Notes under the pieces: model-generated
What the model saw: the letters and a program-made list of their open reading frames with translations, nothing else
Databases searched by the model: none
Told to the model about the DNA's origin: nothing
Made by a program: the position numbers and the translations under genes
Origin: Staphylospora marina
Lineage (GTDB): Bacteria > Bacillota > Bacilli > Thermoactinomycetales > Thermoactinomycetaceae
Length of the DNA stretch: 44,983 bases
Assembly: GCF_003856495.1 (NCBI RefSeq)
Contig: NZ_CP034119.1
Coordinates: 1 to 44,983 of the forward strand
Direction of reading: 5' to 3'
In this document: positions 1 to 8,747 of the stretch, in pieces
How the letters are laid out: every line of letters begins with the position of its first letter
Numbering within the stretch: the stretch's first letter is position 1

Positions 1-397
1 TGGCCGTTTTCACGCCGCGGTTCTTCCGGTTCACGCCGCTGTTCAGCAGGTGCTGGTGGATCACTTGTGCTGCCTGCTTGCCTTTGGCGCTTCCCGGATA
101 GTGGAATGTTTCGATGCCTTCCCCGCCGCCGGCATTGTAGTGACAGGACACGTACAGATGAGCACCGGCGCTGTTTGCCCGGTTCGTGCGGGTCGCAAGC
201 GGGGTGTCATCGTCCGTCGGAGCCACCAGAAGCGTCCGGAAGCCGCACCGTTTCAGTTCTTGGTCCAGAAGAGCCACTACCGCCCGGTTGAATTCGTTCT
301 CCCGGATCACCCGTCCGCCCAGTTGCGGGATCGGCGGGGTTCGTTTCCCGGCTGTCTGCATGCCATGTCCGTCATCGAGCGCGATCAGGTACGTCAT
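1..397 (-). CDS. N-acetylmuramoyl-L-alanine amidase (endolysin), N-terminal part; continues at 44983
   Basis: This is the first 132 codons of a zinc amidase of the Amidase_3 family, which cuts the amide bond between muramic acid and the stem peptide to lyse the host wall. The expected Zn ligands are visible: H11 in DDGHG, E33 in ENEFN and H86 in SCHYN. The ATG at 397-395 follows an AAGGAAGGAG ribosome binding site and overlaps the holin stop as ATGA. The frame runs off base 1 after NRGVKTA and resumes at 44983 as NFHVLRE, matching the family consensus. The full protein would be 240 aa. It is the last gene of the late operon. Confidence 0.93.
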   Translation of the reverse strand, partial: MTYLIALDDGHGMQTAGKRTPPIPQLGGRVIRENEFNRAVVALLDQELKRCGFRTLLVAPTDDDTPLATRTNRANSAGAHLYVSCHYNAGGGEGIETFHYPGSAKGKQAAQVIHQHLLNSGVNRKNRGVKTA

Positions 398-810
398 CAG
401 TGGTCACTCTCCTTCCTTTTGTTGCGGGTTTTATCTTTCAGTGCCTCAACCGCTTCTCGAATGCCGTCCGGCAGCGGAATGCCGATCCGGCCGGCGTTTT
501 CCAAGATGGAAAGGCACTCGTTCGTCAAATAAAAAGCGACGACCCCGTCTCGAAAGAGGTCGCCGCCGCCGAATACCTGATCGGCAAGGTGAGCAACGGC
601 AACGACCGAAAAGATCATCACTTTCCGGGCGATACCTGCAAGGCCCACGCGACTGTTCAGTTTCTTCTCAACGCTCGCCGCGATCAGACCGGAAATATAA
701 TCTAAGGTGACGACGGCAACCAAAGCCTGCAGCGCCATCGACCAACCTCCCCATAAAAATGCAGCGACCGCTCCCCCGATCGCTGCCACTGATTTGAGCG
801 CGAACTCCAT
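397..810 (-). CDS. Phage holin (TcdE/Cph1-like family)
   Basis: A 137-aa membrane protein that would make the pores which release or activate the endolysin. It has two or three hydrophobic segments near the N-terminus (AAIGGAVAAFLWGG and ALQALVAVVTLDYISGL), another around IARKVMIFSVVAVAHL, and a charged C-terminus ending KDKTRNKRKESDH. The LDYISGL motif is typical of this holin family. The ATG at 810 follows a GGGGGA site; a longer upstream frame exists but has no ribosome binding site. It overlaps the amidase start as ATGA, the usual holin-endolysin coupling. Confidence 0.9.
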   Translation of the reverse strand: MEFALKSVAAIGGAVAAFLWGGWSMALQALVAVVTLDYISGLIAASVEKKLNSRVGLAGIARKVMIFSVVAVAHLADQVFGGGDLFRDGVVAFYLTNECLSILENAGRIGIPLPDGIREAVEALKDKTRNKRKESDH

Positions 811-838
811 ACATCTTCCCCCTTGAGTTGACTGAGAT

Positions 839-1588
839 TCATTGGCCTGCAAGATGCAAATAGTGGAACGGGTTTGCCGTGAACTTGTCAAATTGGCCTG
901 CCACCGAGTGATAGCCGACCGCATACGCTCCAAGGCTCGGCGCCCACGCGGAATAACACCGGCAGGCGTTCAGGACTTTTTGTTTGATCGTGTCGTTCGT
1001 CGGGGTGTCCTTCCAGCCACCGCCGGGAATCGGAGCACCACGCGATTCAAGGTCATTTCTGGTGGCCATCGAGATGATGAACCGGACGTGGTACTGAATC
1101 CGCCCCGCGTTGTATAGGTCGAGGAGCGCCTGTCCGGCTGCCGCATGTTCCGGATGGATGTCGTGATAGCTCAACGTGTAATGGTCAGCATCCGGAAACA
1201 TGTTGATATACTTCTCAATCACTCCCCGGGCTTCGGAATACGTGACGTTCTCCCCGTTGGTTGATCCGGGATTGTCCAGGTATTCGATATGTCGCCACTC
1301 CGGCAAAACCCCCAGCTGACCACAGGCATGATGAAATTCCCGAACCCGCGCTTCCGCCAAGGTGTCCTTGGTCAGCGGTTCATAGCCCTCGGCGGCCGGG
1401 TTGTGAGTGGCTTTCCAATAGCCGGAATATGCGGCCCCATTGATTGCATTCAGCGCGGCTGTAACGCGCCCATGGGTGAGCAGAACGACGTGAGTCGGTC
1501 GTCCTGCCGCCACATGCTCGGCGATGGTGATTCCCATGTTCAGGGTTTCGTCGTCGGGGTGAGGAGCGTAGAAGATTACCGGTCTCAT
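839..1588 (-). CDS. PIG-L family N-acetyl-sugar deacetylase
   Basis: A 249-aa PIG-L/LmbE-fold deacetylase. The N-terminal APHPDDET motif (H10, D12, D13) and the later YHDIHPEH motif supply the zinc-binding and catalytic residues of the family, which removes acetyl groups from GlcNAc-containing substrates. No signal peptide or membrane segment is seen. The start follows AGGAGGATAAAGAG. It lies between the tail genes and the holin, so it belongs to the late operon. Its substrate cannot be read from sequence; host wall glycan, a wall-linked sugar or a surface receptor sugar are candidates. It is an unusual cargo for a lysis cassette. Confidence 0.9.
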   Translation of the reverse strand: MRPVIFYAPHPDDETLNMGITIAEHVAAGRPTHVVLLTHGRVTAALNAINGAAYSGYWKATHNPAAEGYEPLTKDTLAEARVREFHHACGQLGVLPEWRHIEYLDNPGSTNGENVTYSEARGVIEKYINMFPDADHYTLSYHDIHPEHAAAGQALLDLYNAGRIQYHVRFIISMATRNDLESRGAPIPGGGWKDTPTNDTIKQKVLNACRCYSAWAPSLGAYAVGYHSVAGQFDKFTANPFHYLHLAGQ

Positions 1589-1592
1589 CTCT

Positions 1593-1727
1593 TTATCCTC
1601 CTTGGTTCATGGACTCGTTCAGAAGCATTTGAACATCCTGGCGGAGCGTCCCCACATCTGGGACGTCATCCAGCGTCTTCAACCCAACCAAAATCAGCCG
1701 GGCATATGACGGTGCCAGCGGGTGCAT
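1593..1727 (-). CDS. Small phage protein, XkdX/CD1375-like
   Basis: A 44-aa product starting MHPLAPSYARLILVGLKTLD and followed by DVP. The pattern of a tyrosine, a short hydrophobic stretch and K-T-[IL]-D-D-V-P matches small proteins found between tail fibre and lysis genes in many Bacillota phages. The ATG at 1727 overlaps the preceding stop as ATGA, and the gene ends five bases before the deacetylase start. Function unknown; the family is associated with the tail tip region. Confidence 0.75.
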   Translation of the reverse strand: MHPLAPSYARLILVGLKTLDDVPDVGTLRQDVQMLLNESMNQGG

Positions 1728-2047
1728 CAGATCAACCCCTTTGACACGAGCGTTTCAAACAAAAAGACCAGGGTGGCATCCTGGTCAATTTGTTGTTGAG
1801 TAAAGTTTTTCAAGGTCACCGCTGCCTTCTGATCGGCGGCGAGAATTTCCGGAGTGACGTCGCCGCCCTCAACCAGCGGAACATCGTTGGGGACGACCAC
1901 GTAATTGCCGCGACGGGCATAAAAAAAACACGGCTCCTTCTTTGAGTTGTTGAACCATATTTCCGCGCCTTTCTGTTCAATGTCCGACACGCCATTATGG
2001 ACACGGACAAATTTGTTTGTGGTCGGGTCATAAGCTCCGATGTTCAA
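1727..2047 (-). CDS. Hypothetical tail-region protein (XkdW position)
   Basis: A 106-aa protein that starts with TTG after GGGGGTGATCCG, just downstream of the receptor-binding protein stop. No domain is recognised. The N-terminal half is rich in beta-forming residues (KFVRVHNG, GAEIWFNNS) and the C-terminal half is helical (TPEILAADQKAAVTLKNFTQ). By position it corresponds to XkdW-like or fibre-associated small proteins. It may be a chaperone or an accessory to the large tail protein; that is inference from position. Confidence 0.7.
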   Translation of the reverse strand: MNIGAYDPTTNKFVRVHNGVSDIEQKGAEIWFNNSKKEPCFFYARRGNYVVVPNDVPLVEGGDVTPEILAADQKAAVTLKNFTQQQIDQDATLVFLFETLVSKGLI

Positions 2048-2063
2048 CGGATCACCCCCGTCA

Positions 2064-4973
2064 TCAGGTGTATGTCACCGTGAGCGTTGCGGTTTTACTG
2101 AACGCTCCGTAATACGTGTTCGACGAGTTGGAGATGTACAGCCCAATCCCCTTCGCCTGACCGCTGGAAAAAGCGCTGTGGAAGCTGGACGGGAGAACGA
2201 TTTCCCGGGTTTGACCTTGACTGAAAGTAGCGGTCACATAGTCCCCCGAAACGGGCGGCTGCCCACTTGGAAAAGAAGTGTGACTGTGCCACCTGATGTA
2301 CGCTGTCATACTTCCGTAGCCGCTCCCGGAAAGCCTGGTCAGTTTTAGAACCATCTTCTGGATCGTCTTTCCGGTCAGTGTGCTACTCATGCTGGACGGG
2401 AACAGCCAGATCCCGGTGTGGATTCCATACCCGTCCCACTGCCCTTGACGAACCGTTCCGTCATTCCGCCATGAGTTGTATCTTGTTCGCCAACTATTCC
2501 CATTTGTGCTGGTCCAACTGGTGGTTGTCGGCGGCGTGGGGGCCGTCTGGCTGGTTCCACTGTCCACGGCAGGGGTTCCCTGGTAAATGATTTCACCCCC
2601 GAGGATGGCTTCCCAGTCGAGCGCACAGTCCGGAATCTTTCCGGCGATCCCAATGCGCCCGCCGTATTCGGCGCGCAGGCCGATCGGAGCACCGGAACCC
2701 TTGACATCCTTGACGATGGTGGTGGCCCCATAGCTGCTCCGGATCAGGCATGTGACGGCGTTATACACTTCGCACGTGTCCATGAACAAGAAGCTTGAAT
2801 CGTAGGCCTGCACAACAGCCGTCGTTCCGCCAGTTCCGCTTTTTCCCCGGATGATGCAGTTGTTCAGGTATGCGTAATCCGTCTGATACACCTGGACTAC
2901 GCCCTTGGTTTCCCCAGACCGATAGTTCATCGTGGCGTTCAGGATATCTACCCTAGCTTTCACGGACCGGATGGTGATCGTTCCCGTGTACGTGGCTCCA
3001 CCAAAATCGATGGTCAGCCTGCCGTTCCCGAGGAATCCCATGATGTCGATGTCCTCGGTGAGGTTCCCCAACACGTTGATCACGATGGTTCCGTCGAAGA
3101 CACGGGCGATCCGGTCAACGGCCCCGCGCACGGATCGGAGCGGAGTGCCCGTTGTCAGGCCGTCGTTGTCGTCATCTCCGGTGGACGGGTTGACGTAGTA
3201 AGTGATTGTCGCATCGGTGGACAGCTTGACCACCGTGGGGGCGTCCACATCGCCGGCGACCAGCTTCTTGACGGTCGTCTGTTGGGCATCGGCGATGAAT
3301 ATGGGCTCTTCGTTTGCGTCCAAGATTTGAATTTTCCCGAGCCGGTTTCCTGAGTCGCCCAGGCGGAACTCTTGCCCGGGAGCTCCTTTCACCCCCGGCC
3401 CGCCGATGGTCAGGTTATAGAAATGGTACCAAGCTCCACTGGGCGAAGAGGTCCCCGTTACCTTGAAAGTCCCGGAATCATAAGGGAATTCAACACCGGA
3501 AACGGTCCTCCAAGTATTCCCCGAGAAGTTCCCCCAGAGCTTATAGACCCCGACATCCTTCCTCAAAAGGAATCCCAGCGGTAGCCGGTTTTCGCCGGCG
3601 GAAAGATTGTTGAACCATTTTTGCTCTATGACGGTATCATCCGGCCCGCGCAACTCGATGTTTGCGGACTGTCCGGATGTTTGGCAGAACACGGATACGG
3701 ACCAGAGATGGATGTTTTCGGTGACTTCGATGGTCAGGGAGTTGCCCGCGTTCCAGTAATCCCCGTCATTGCTCAAGGGTTTGGGACTGTCCGCGATGAC
3801 ATGAAGTCCCGTTCCGGCAGAGCGTTTGGCCTCATCCTGGTTTCGTTCCAACTGTGAACGGAGCTCCCGAAGATATTCCGTATTTCTCAAGGTGACCGGA
3901 CGGTAATCCCCCAAAATCACTTGGTTTTTGCTCGGATCCGTCAGGGAAAAGCGGGTTTCCACGATTCGGGCTTCCAGGATCAGCTCCGGCCGGAAGGTGG
4001 TGTCTTTGACAATAACGGTGTCATACAGCCGAACATCTTCCTCCGGCAAGAGCGCAACGTCCACCTCATACGAAAGCTGAGGCCGGTTCCGTTTTTTCAG
4101 CTCCTCCAGAGTGTTGTTGAACAGTTCCACCTGGTTGGTCGCTGAGTCGTCCTTGAAAACCCCGAAGATGTGTTTTCCGTTCTTGGACCACCTCTGGAGA
4201 GCGTCCTTGTCCCCTACCCATTTCGCCCCAGACGGTTTCTCGTAAGGATCGGACAGCGTTGGATTGTACGTTTCAAACGTCATCAGGTTCCCATCGGAAT
4301 CTTTCGGCCCGATGCCATACAGGGCTGTCACCAGTTGTGTGTAGTCCTCTTTCCGTTTGGCTCCCTTCAGGTTCAGACCGTAGACAAACGGTTTGTTGAG
4401 CGCCCGCCCCCGCTGAAGGCGAGCATGAACCAGCCGACGGGTGATCGTGAGCCCGTTGAACTCCACCACAAACTCGATCTCCGCCCCAAACTTGTCCATT
4501 ACCTGGTGAAGCGCATCCAGGGAGGTGGCCACATCTTCGAACACGATATCTTGCGATCCGGCCAGTTCTACCTCTCCGGCCTCCCAGTCAGTTCCCTGCA
4601 GCAGGTAATTGATCGCCTGCGGCAAGGTGTAACTCGGAAGGGAAGCCGGCAGAATGATGTTGCTGACCAAATCGCCCACAGCGGCGTTCTCGCAGATTAC
4701 CCGCTTGGTGTATTGACCTTCGGAGTGTTCGTCCTCCGTGCTGATGATCCGAAACAGGTTGTAAACCCCAGGCCTCACCGGATAGACGATTAGGTTTCCG
4801 ACCACCAGATGTTGAGACGTCGGATGGTCCCCCGGAACTGAAAACTCGAAGGTCAGATACGCATATTCAATCCGTTCCGTCCGGACATCTTCAAAAAACG
4901 GACACCCATCAGGGAGAGAGGGGTTCAGGACGGCCACCGCCCGTTCAAACTGATCCAAAACAAAGAGGTTCAT
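2064..4973 (-). CDS. Tail-associated structural protein with beta-helix receptor-binding region
   Basis: A 969-aa baseplate/tail-tip protein. Roughly the first 380 residues resemble the prophage tail endopeptidase / minor structural protein N-terminal region that forms the tail-tip hub. Around residues 600-790, after YYVNPSTGDDDNDGLT, an asparagine- and valine-rich right-handed beta-helix of the pectate-lyase type is evident. The last 150 residues are rich in Thr, Ser and Trp and look like a beta-sandwich carbohydrate-binding end. The ATG at 4973 overlaps the Dit stop as TAATG with a GAGAGG site; a GTG at 4982 is the alternative. It probably sets host range. Confidence 0.88.
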   Translation of the reverse strand: MNLFVLDQFERAVAVLNPSLPDGCPFFEDVRTERIEYAYLTFEFSVPGDHPTSQHLVVGNLIVYPVRPGVYNLFRIISTEDEHSEGQYTKRVICENAAVGDLVSNIILPASLPSYTLPQAINYLLQGTDWEAGEVELAGSQDIVFEDVATSLDALHQVMDKFGAEIEFVVEFNGLTITRRLVHARLQRGRALNKPFVYGLNLKGAKRKEDYTQLVTALYGIGPKDSDGNLMTFETYNPTLSDPYEKPSGAKWVGDKDALQRWSKNGKHIFGVFKDDSATNQVELFNNTLEELKKRNRPQLSYEVDVALLPEEDVRLYDTVIVKDTTFRPELILEARIVETRFSLTDPSKNQVILGDYRPVTLRNTEYLRELRSQLERNQDEAKRSAGTGLHVIADSPKPLSNDGDYWNAGNSLTIEVTENIHLWSVSVFCQTSGQSANIELRGPDDTVIEQKWFNNLSAGENRLPLGFLLRKDVGVYKLWGNFSGNTWRTVSGVEFPYDSGTFKVTGTSSPSGAWYHFYNLTIGGPGVKGAPGQEFRLGDSGNRLGKIQILDANEEPIFIADAQQTTVKKLVAGDVDAPTVVKLSTDATITYYVNPSTGDDDNDGLTTGTPLRSVRGAVDRIARVFDGTIVINVLGNLTEDIDIMGFLGNGRLTIDFGGATYTGTITIRSVKARVDILNATMNYRSGETKGVVQVYQTDYAYLNNCIIRGKSGTGGTTAVVQAYDSSFLFMDTCEVYNAVTCLIRSSYGATTIVKDVKGSGAPIGLRAEYGGRIGIAGKIPDCALDWEAILGGEIIYQGTPAVDSGTSQTAPTPPTTTSWTSTNGNSWRTRYNSWRNDGTVRQGQWDGYGIHTGIWLFPSSMSSTLTGKTIQKMVLKLTRLSGSGYGSMTAYIRWHSHTSFPSGQPPVSGDYVTATFSQGQTREIVLPSSFHSAFSSGQAKGIGLYISNSSNTYYGAFSKTATLTVTYT

Positions 4974-6427
4974 TACAGCCACCTCTCCCGGAATTCAATA
5001 AAGGAGTCGGAAATGACATCGTTGGGATGGACGGAGATCTCATTCAGCCCCTTTCGGAGCCGGATGAACGTACTGGCCGGATCCATCTGGTGATAAAAGG
5101 TTTCCTGATAGCCGTTACTGGTCTTGATGATCTCACCAGTTGAGCAATCGATGTCCAGAATGTCCCCGGCTTCGAAGATATACGGAACCTCAGACGAGAG
5201 GAGCGTCCGTTCGTTCCAGACGCCGATATGATCCAGATAAACCGTGGAAATCGTCGGGAGGCTGGCCGATTGACCAAAATGGACTTGGATTTTTGCAAGC
5301 TTTTGATTGTATTGGTTGGTTGTGTCAATGAAGCTTTTGGAATAGGTGCTGTAGAGATTGCCGTTCTGATCCCGCCGAGAAGCGGAAAACTCCCACCGAT
5401 TCCCGATCCGAGTCAGCCTCATAGGGCCATTGAACTGCCGCCAGTGTCCCGCCGGCCCGGAATAGTTCACGAAAAACTTTCCGGTTGCCGCATTCCCCGC
5501 CCGGGCCTCCATCACCGGACTGTCGACTTTCCCAGATGAATCCTTGATGGCCATCTTGCCGATGATGTTGTTGTTGATGTCCAGGAGGTAGAGTTCCAAC
5601 CTTCCGACTTGATACGGATATCCGGCCTTGAAGCCGACTTCGATCTGGATGGTGAAGTCTTGGATTTGCTGCCCCAAGTCCCGGATGCCGGCAGGTCCGT
5701 GCCAGCCAGTTCCCGCTCCGTAATCACCCGCACGGATGGCGGTTCCGGTGGAAATCAAGCTCCCCGTGATCACCCCGCCGTCCACCGAAACCCCGGAAGT
5801 ATAAGAGGCCACGCTGGAACAGTCGTCGTCCAAAACCTTCGTCCGTTTGGTGGTAGGCGTTTCGCTATCCACCTGTGCCGGGCGTCCAAAGTACAGGAAA
5901 TCATCCCCGCAGAAGATCGCAAATTCCGTGGTGCTTCCGGTGAATTCGAAGTGGAGCCGGGGAAATGCCTCCGCCCCGCCGCTGTTCAAGACTTCCAGCG
6001 GCTCGGGATCGCTGGGCGTGAAGGCGTACAGCTGCACCTCGTCGCTGTATGCGTGCGGGTCGTTGCAGACAAAGATGATGTCCGCTCGGCCCGTGTTCTC
6101 AAACTCCTCAAGGTTGGTTTCTTCCGAGACCTTTGCCAGATAGTACTTGTCGGGTTCATGCGGCAGAATCAAAGGTTTCGGCTCGTCGGTGGAGAGCCAG
6201 TCAGCCAGCTCCCGGATCTTCGCCGGCAGATCCTGGCGCGACTCCGCCACAAGAAAGACGGGGATTTCAATCACCCGATCTCCCAGCGTCTGGCCAAAAT
6301 AAAAACTCCCTGCCCTTCCCGGAACCGTTGAGGTGTTCAGGGAAATGGGCGGGAGTATTGACATTCGAGGCCGCCCCGTCAAAACAAAAGACGGGATTTC
6401 AACCCCATTAAACTTGAGCCGACCCAA
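4973..6427 (-). CDS. Distal tail protein (Dit) with inserted lectin-like domain
   Basis: A 484-aa siphovirus distal tail protein. The N-terminal ~130 residues (LTGRPRMSILPPIS, PGRAGSFYFGQTLGDR, DPHAYS) are the Sipho_tail/Dit core that forms the ring linking tail tube and baseplate. Residues ~215-420 carry a Gly/Asp-rich, LamG/concanavalin-like region ending VYLDHIGVWNERT, and the Dit fold closes at the C-terminus. Ordinary Dit proteins are about 250-300 aa, so this is an 'evolved' Dit with a putative carbohydrate-binding module. It starts with TTG at 6427 inside the end of the tape-measure gene, after GGGGTGGTCC. Confidence 0.88.
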   Translation of the reverse strand: MGRLKFNGVEIPSFVLTGRPRMSILPPISLNTSTVPGRAGSFYFGQTLGDRVIEIPVFLVAESRQDLPAKIRELADWLSTDEPKPLILPHEPDKYYLAKVSEETNLEEFENTGRADIIFVCNDPHAYSDEVQLYAFTPSDPEPLEVLNSGGAEAFPRLHFEFTGSTTEFAIFCGDDFLYFGRPAQVDSETPTTKRTKVLDDDCSSVASYTSGVSVDGGVITGSLISTGTAIRAGDYGAGTGWHGPAGIRDLGQQIQDFTIQIEVGFKAGYPYQVGRLELYLLDINNNIIGKMAIKDSSGKVDSPVMEARAGNAATGKFFVNYSGPAGHWRQFNGPMRLTRIGNRWEFSASRRDQNGNLYSTYSKSFIDTTNQYNQKLAKIQVHFGQSASLPTISTVYLDHIGVWNERTLLSSEVPYIFEAGDILDIDCSTGEIIKTSNGYQETFYHQMDPASTFIRLRKGLNEISVHPNDVISDSFIEFRERWL

Positions 6428-8729
6428 ACCGGACCACCCCTTTCGCGCGGTCGAGCAGAACGTTGGTCTGGTTCAACACCTGAGCCACTTCCTGCGCCAG
6501 TTCTTGCATGTCCGACCGGTTCCGGAACACCACCGACCGGTTGAATTGGAGCGTAACATTGACAGGCGTCGTGATTTGTTGGGGCTGAGACGTTCGGTTA
6601 GAAGGCACTGACGCCTGCGGAATGGCTGCTTGTGCCATCTCTTCGCTCATTCTTTGGAGCTGGTCCAGCCGCTTGCGGATCCCGATTTCAAACCCGCGAA
6701 CCGTGTCCTCCCCCATCTCCATCATCACTTTTGACGGGGAAGCAATCCCGAGAGCATCCTTGATTCTCCTCTTGATGCCGTCCGCGATTTCCTGCGCCTT
6801 CTGGAGCACCTTGTTTTTCAGGGATGCGAGCCCGTTGAGCAGCCCTTGAATGATGTTTCTCCCAATCTGGGTCAGGTTGATGTTCCGGAGAAAGTTGAGG
6901 GCCTTGTTCATGATCTCCCGGATCTTGTTCTCCGCTTCCTGCATTTTCTGCCGGACGGTTTCCTTGAGCCCTTCCCATTTTTCGCGGGCGCTCGTTTTCA
7001 TTTCCTCCCATTTCTTGGCCAGCGTGCTCTTGATTTTGCCCCAGATTTCAGCGGCTTTCGCTTTGATGGTGTCCCAGTTTTTGTAGAGGAGAACCCCAAT
7101 TGCGATCAAGGCGACGATCACTCCGATAACAATGAGGACGGGGCCAGCGATCGCCCCGAAGCTCACCCCCAAAACCCCGGCAAGCCCCGCAATCGCGGTG
7201 ATGATGGGGGAAAGCGCCAGGAAGATCCCGAGCAAAATGCCGAGCCCGGTTACAACAGCCGCAATGGTGGCAGCCAGTTTTGGGTTTTCCTTGATCCATT
7301 TCGCCACCTCGCTCACAAAGTTCGCGATTTCCGAGAGAAGCGGCCCCATGGCCTCTTTCAAGTCGGACATCGCTTGTTTGAGTTGCACCATCGGATCCTG
7401 ATCCAACCGGGCAACCGAGTCGTTCAGTTGGTCCTGGTTGGCTTTCAGGTCTACCACCTGATCTTTGGCCCCGAGGATGGTGTCAATGATGGCGGTGCCT
7501 TGATCTTCCCACATGGTTCCATAGATCGCAACGCCTACAGCGTTCTGTTTGGTCTCATCCTTGATGTTTCCGAGAGCCGTCGCCACCTCTTGCATCGCCC
7601 GTTTCCCGGCGTCTCCTCCGGCGGCAACCGCCCGGCCCCATTGTTGGAGTTGCTGGGCCGAAATATTAGTCCCCTCCAGCAGCTCTTCCATTGCCTTCGG
7701 GACTTCTTCACCGAACTCAGCCAGACGGATCCGTCCTTCTTTCAGGCCATCCAGCAGATTGTCAATGTTCCATGTGCCGGTGTCAATGCCGGCGGCGAAA
7801 ATGGCTTGGATTTCTTTAGCGTCGTATCCGGCGATGCGGAGCTGTGTTCCGTATTCACTGATAATGTCCAGCTGCTCCGGCGGGAAGCCGATTTTCAGCA
7901 AGGCATTGACCAGTCCAAGGGCTTCGTCATTGGAGATCCCGAAGGACTTGGAAATCTCGTTTGTTTCCTGAATCAGTTCGGAAAAATCGATCCCATAATA
8001 CGCCCGCGCAATGGCCGCCGCTCCTTTGACGATCCGGGCGTTGGCTTCATCGCTGGCATCGGCGTTCAGAGCCCATTGTCTTCTGACGCCTTCGATTGCC
8101 GCCGCTTGGTCATCAATGTACGAATTGACCGTAGCCACGGCGTTCTTCACAGCGCCAATCGATTCCGGCGGGACATCCATGGAAATCTCGATGTTGGTTT
8201 TCAGTGATGCGGAATCCAGTGCAGTGGCCACGGCTCCCGCGATTCCGCCGCCCGCGGCAATCCCGGCGATAGCGCCCCCCAGTTCGGAAACTGCGCCTTT
8301 GGCGTCATTCGCTTCTTTCTGGACCTGCTTCAGGTCCGTTTTTACGTTGTCCACCGCTTTGGTGTCGTCCAGCGCGGCGATTTCCTGCTGAAGGTTTTGC
8401 AACCGCTTCTCGGTGAACTGGATCTCCCGCCGGAACGCTCGATACTGGTTTTCGCCGATCTTCCCGCTTTTGAATTGCTGTTCCACCTGGCCCTCGACTG
8501 CCTGAAGGCGTTTCAGGCGCTCGGTCGTGTTCTCGATCTCTTGGTTGAGGATCTGCTGCTTTTGCGCCAGGGCCTCGGCGTTCCCCGGGTCAAATTTGAG
8601 CAGGCGTTCCACGTCCCGGAGCTCCTTTTGCAACTCCCGGCTCCGCTTGTTGACGTCGGCCAGCGCCTTATCCAGCCCTTTCGTTTCGCCGTCCAGTTCG
8701 ATGGTGATTCCTTTGATCCGTTGTGCCAT
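6408..8729 (-). CDS. Tail tape measure protein
   Basis: A 773-aa protein that sets tail length and forms the DNA channel at infection. It starts MAQRIKGITIELDGETKGLD, has a long N-terminal coiled coil (residues ~15-150), a Gly/Ala-rich stretch, a central phage-tail-tape-measure domain, and two hydrophobic helices at about 485-560. It ends with another helical region. The ATG at 8729 follows GGGGGTGAGG just after the GT frameshift stop. By the usual 1.5 angstrom per residue rule the tail would be roughly 115 nm long. Confidence 0.93.
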   Translation of the reverse strand: MAQRIKGITIELDGETKGLDKALADVNKRSRELQKELRDVERLLKFDPGNAEALAQKQQILNQEIENTTERLKRLQAVEGQVEQQFKSGKIGENQYRAFRREIQFTEKRLQNLQQEIAALDDTKAVDNVKTDLKQVQKEANDAKGAVSELGGAIAGIAAGGGIAGAVATALDSASLKTNIEISMDVPPESIGAVKNAVATVNSYIDDQAAAIEGVRRQWALNADASDEANARIVKGAAAIARAYYGIDFSELIQETNEISKSFGISNDEALGLVNALLKIGFPPEQLDIISEYGTQLRIAGYDAKEIQAIFAAGIDTGTWNIDNLLDGLKEGRIRLAEFGEEVPKAMEELLEGTNISAQQLQQWGRAVAAGGDAGKRAMQEVATALGNIKDETKQNAVGVAIYGTMWEDQGTAIIDTILGAKDQVVDLKANQDQLNDSVARLDQDPMVQLKQAMSDLKEAMGPLLSEIANFVSEVAKWIKENPKLAATIAAVVTGLGILLGIFLALSPIITAIAGLAGVLGVSFGAIAGPVLIVIGVIVALIAIGVLLYKNWDTIKAKAAEIWGKIKSTLAKKWEEMKTSAREKWEGLKETVRQKMQEAENKIREIMNKALNFLRNINLTQIGRNIIQGLLNGLASLKNKVLQKAQEIADGIKRRIKDALGIASPSKVMMEMGEDTVRGFEIGIRKRLDQLQRMSEEMAQAAIPQASVPSNRTSQPQQITTPVNVTLQFNRSVVFRNRSDMQELAQEVAQVLNQTNVLLDRAKGVVRFGSAQV

Positions 8730-8747
8730 TCTGCCTCACCCCCTGCC

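Noticed and set aside
6846..8207. 453-aa plus-strand open frame
   Set aside because: Shadow of the tape-measure gene; no ribosome binding site and Phe/His/Gln-rich antisense composition.
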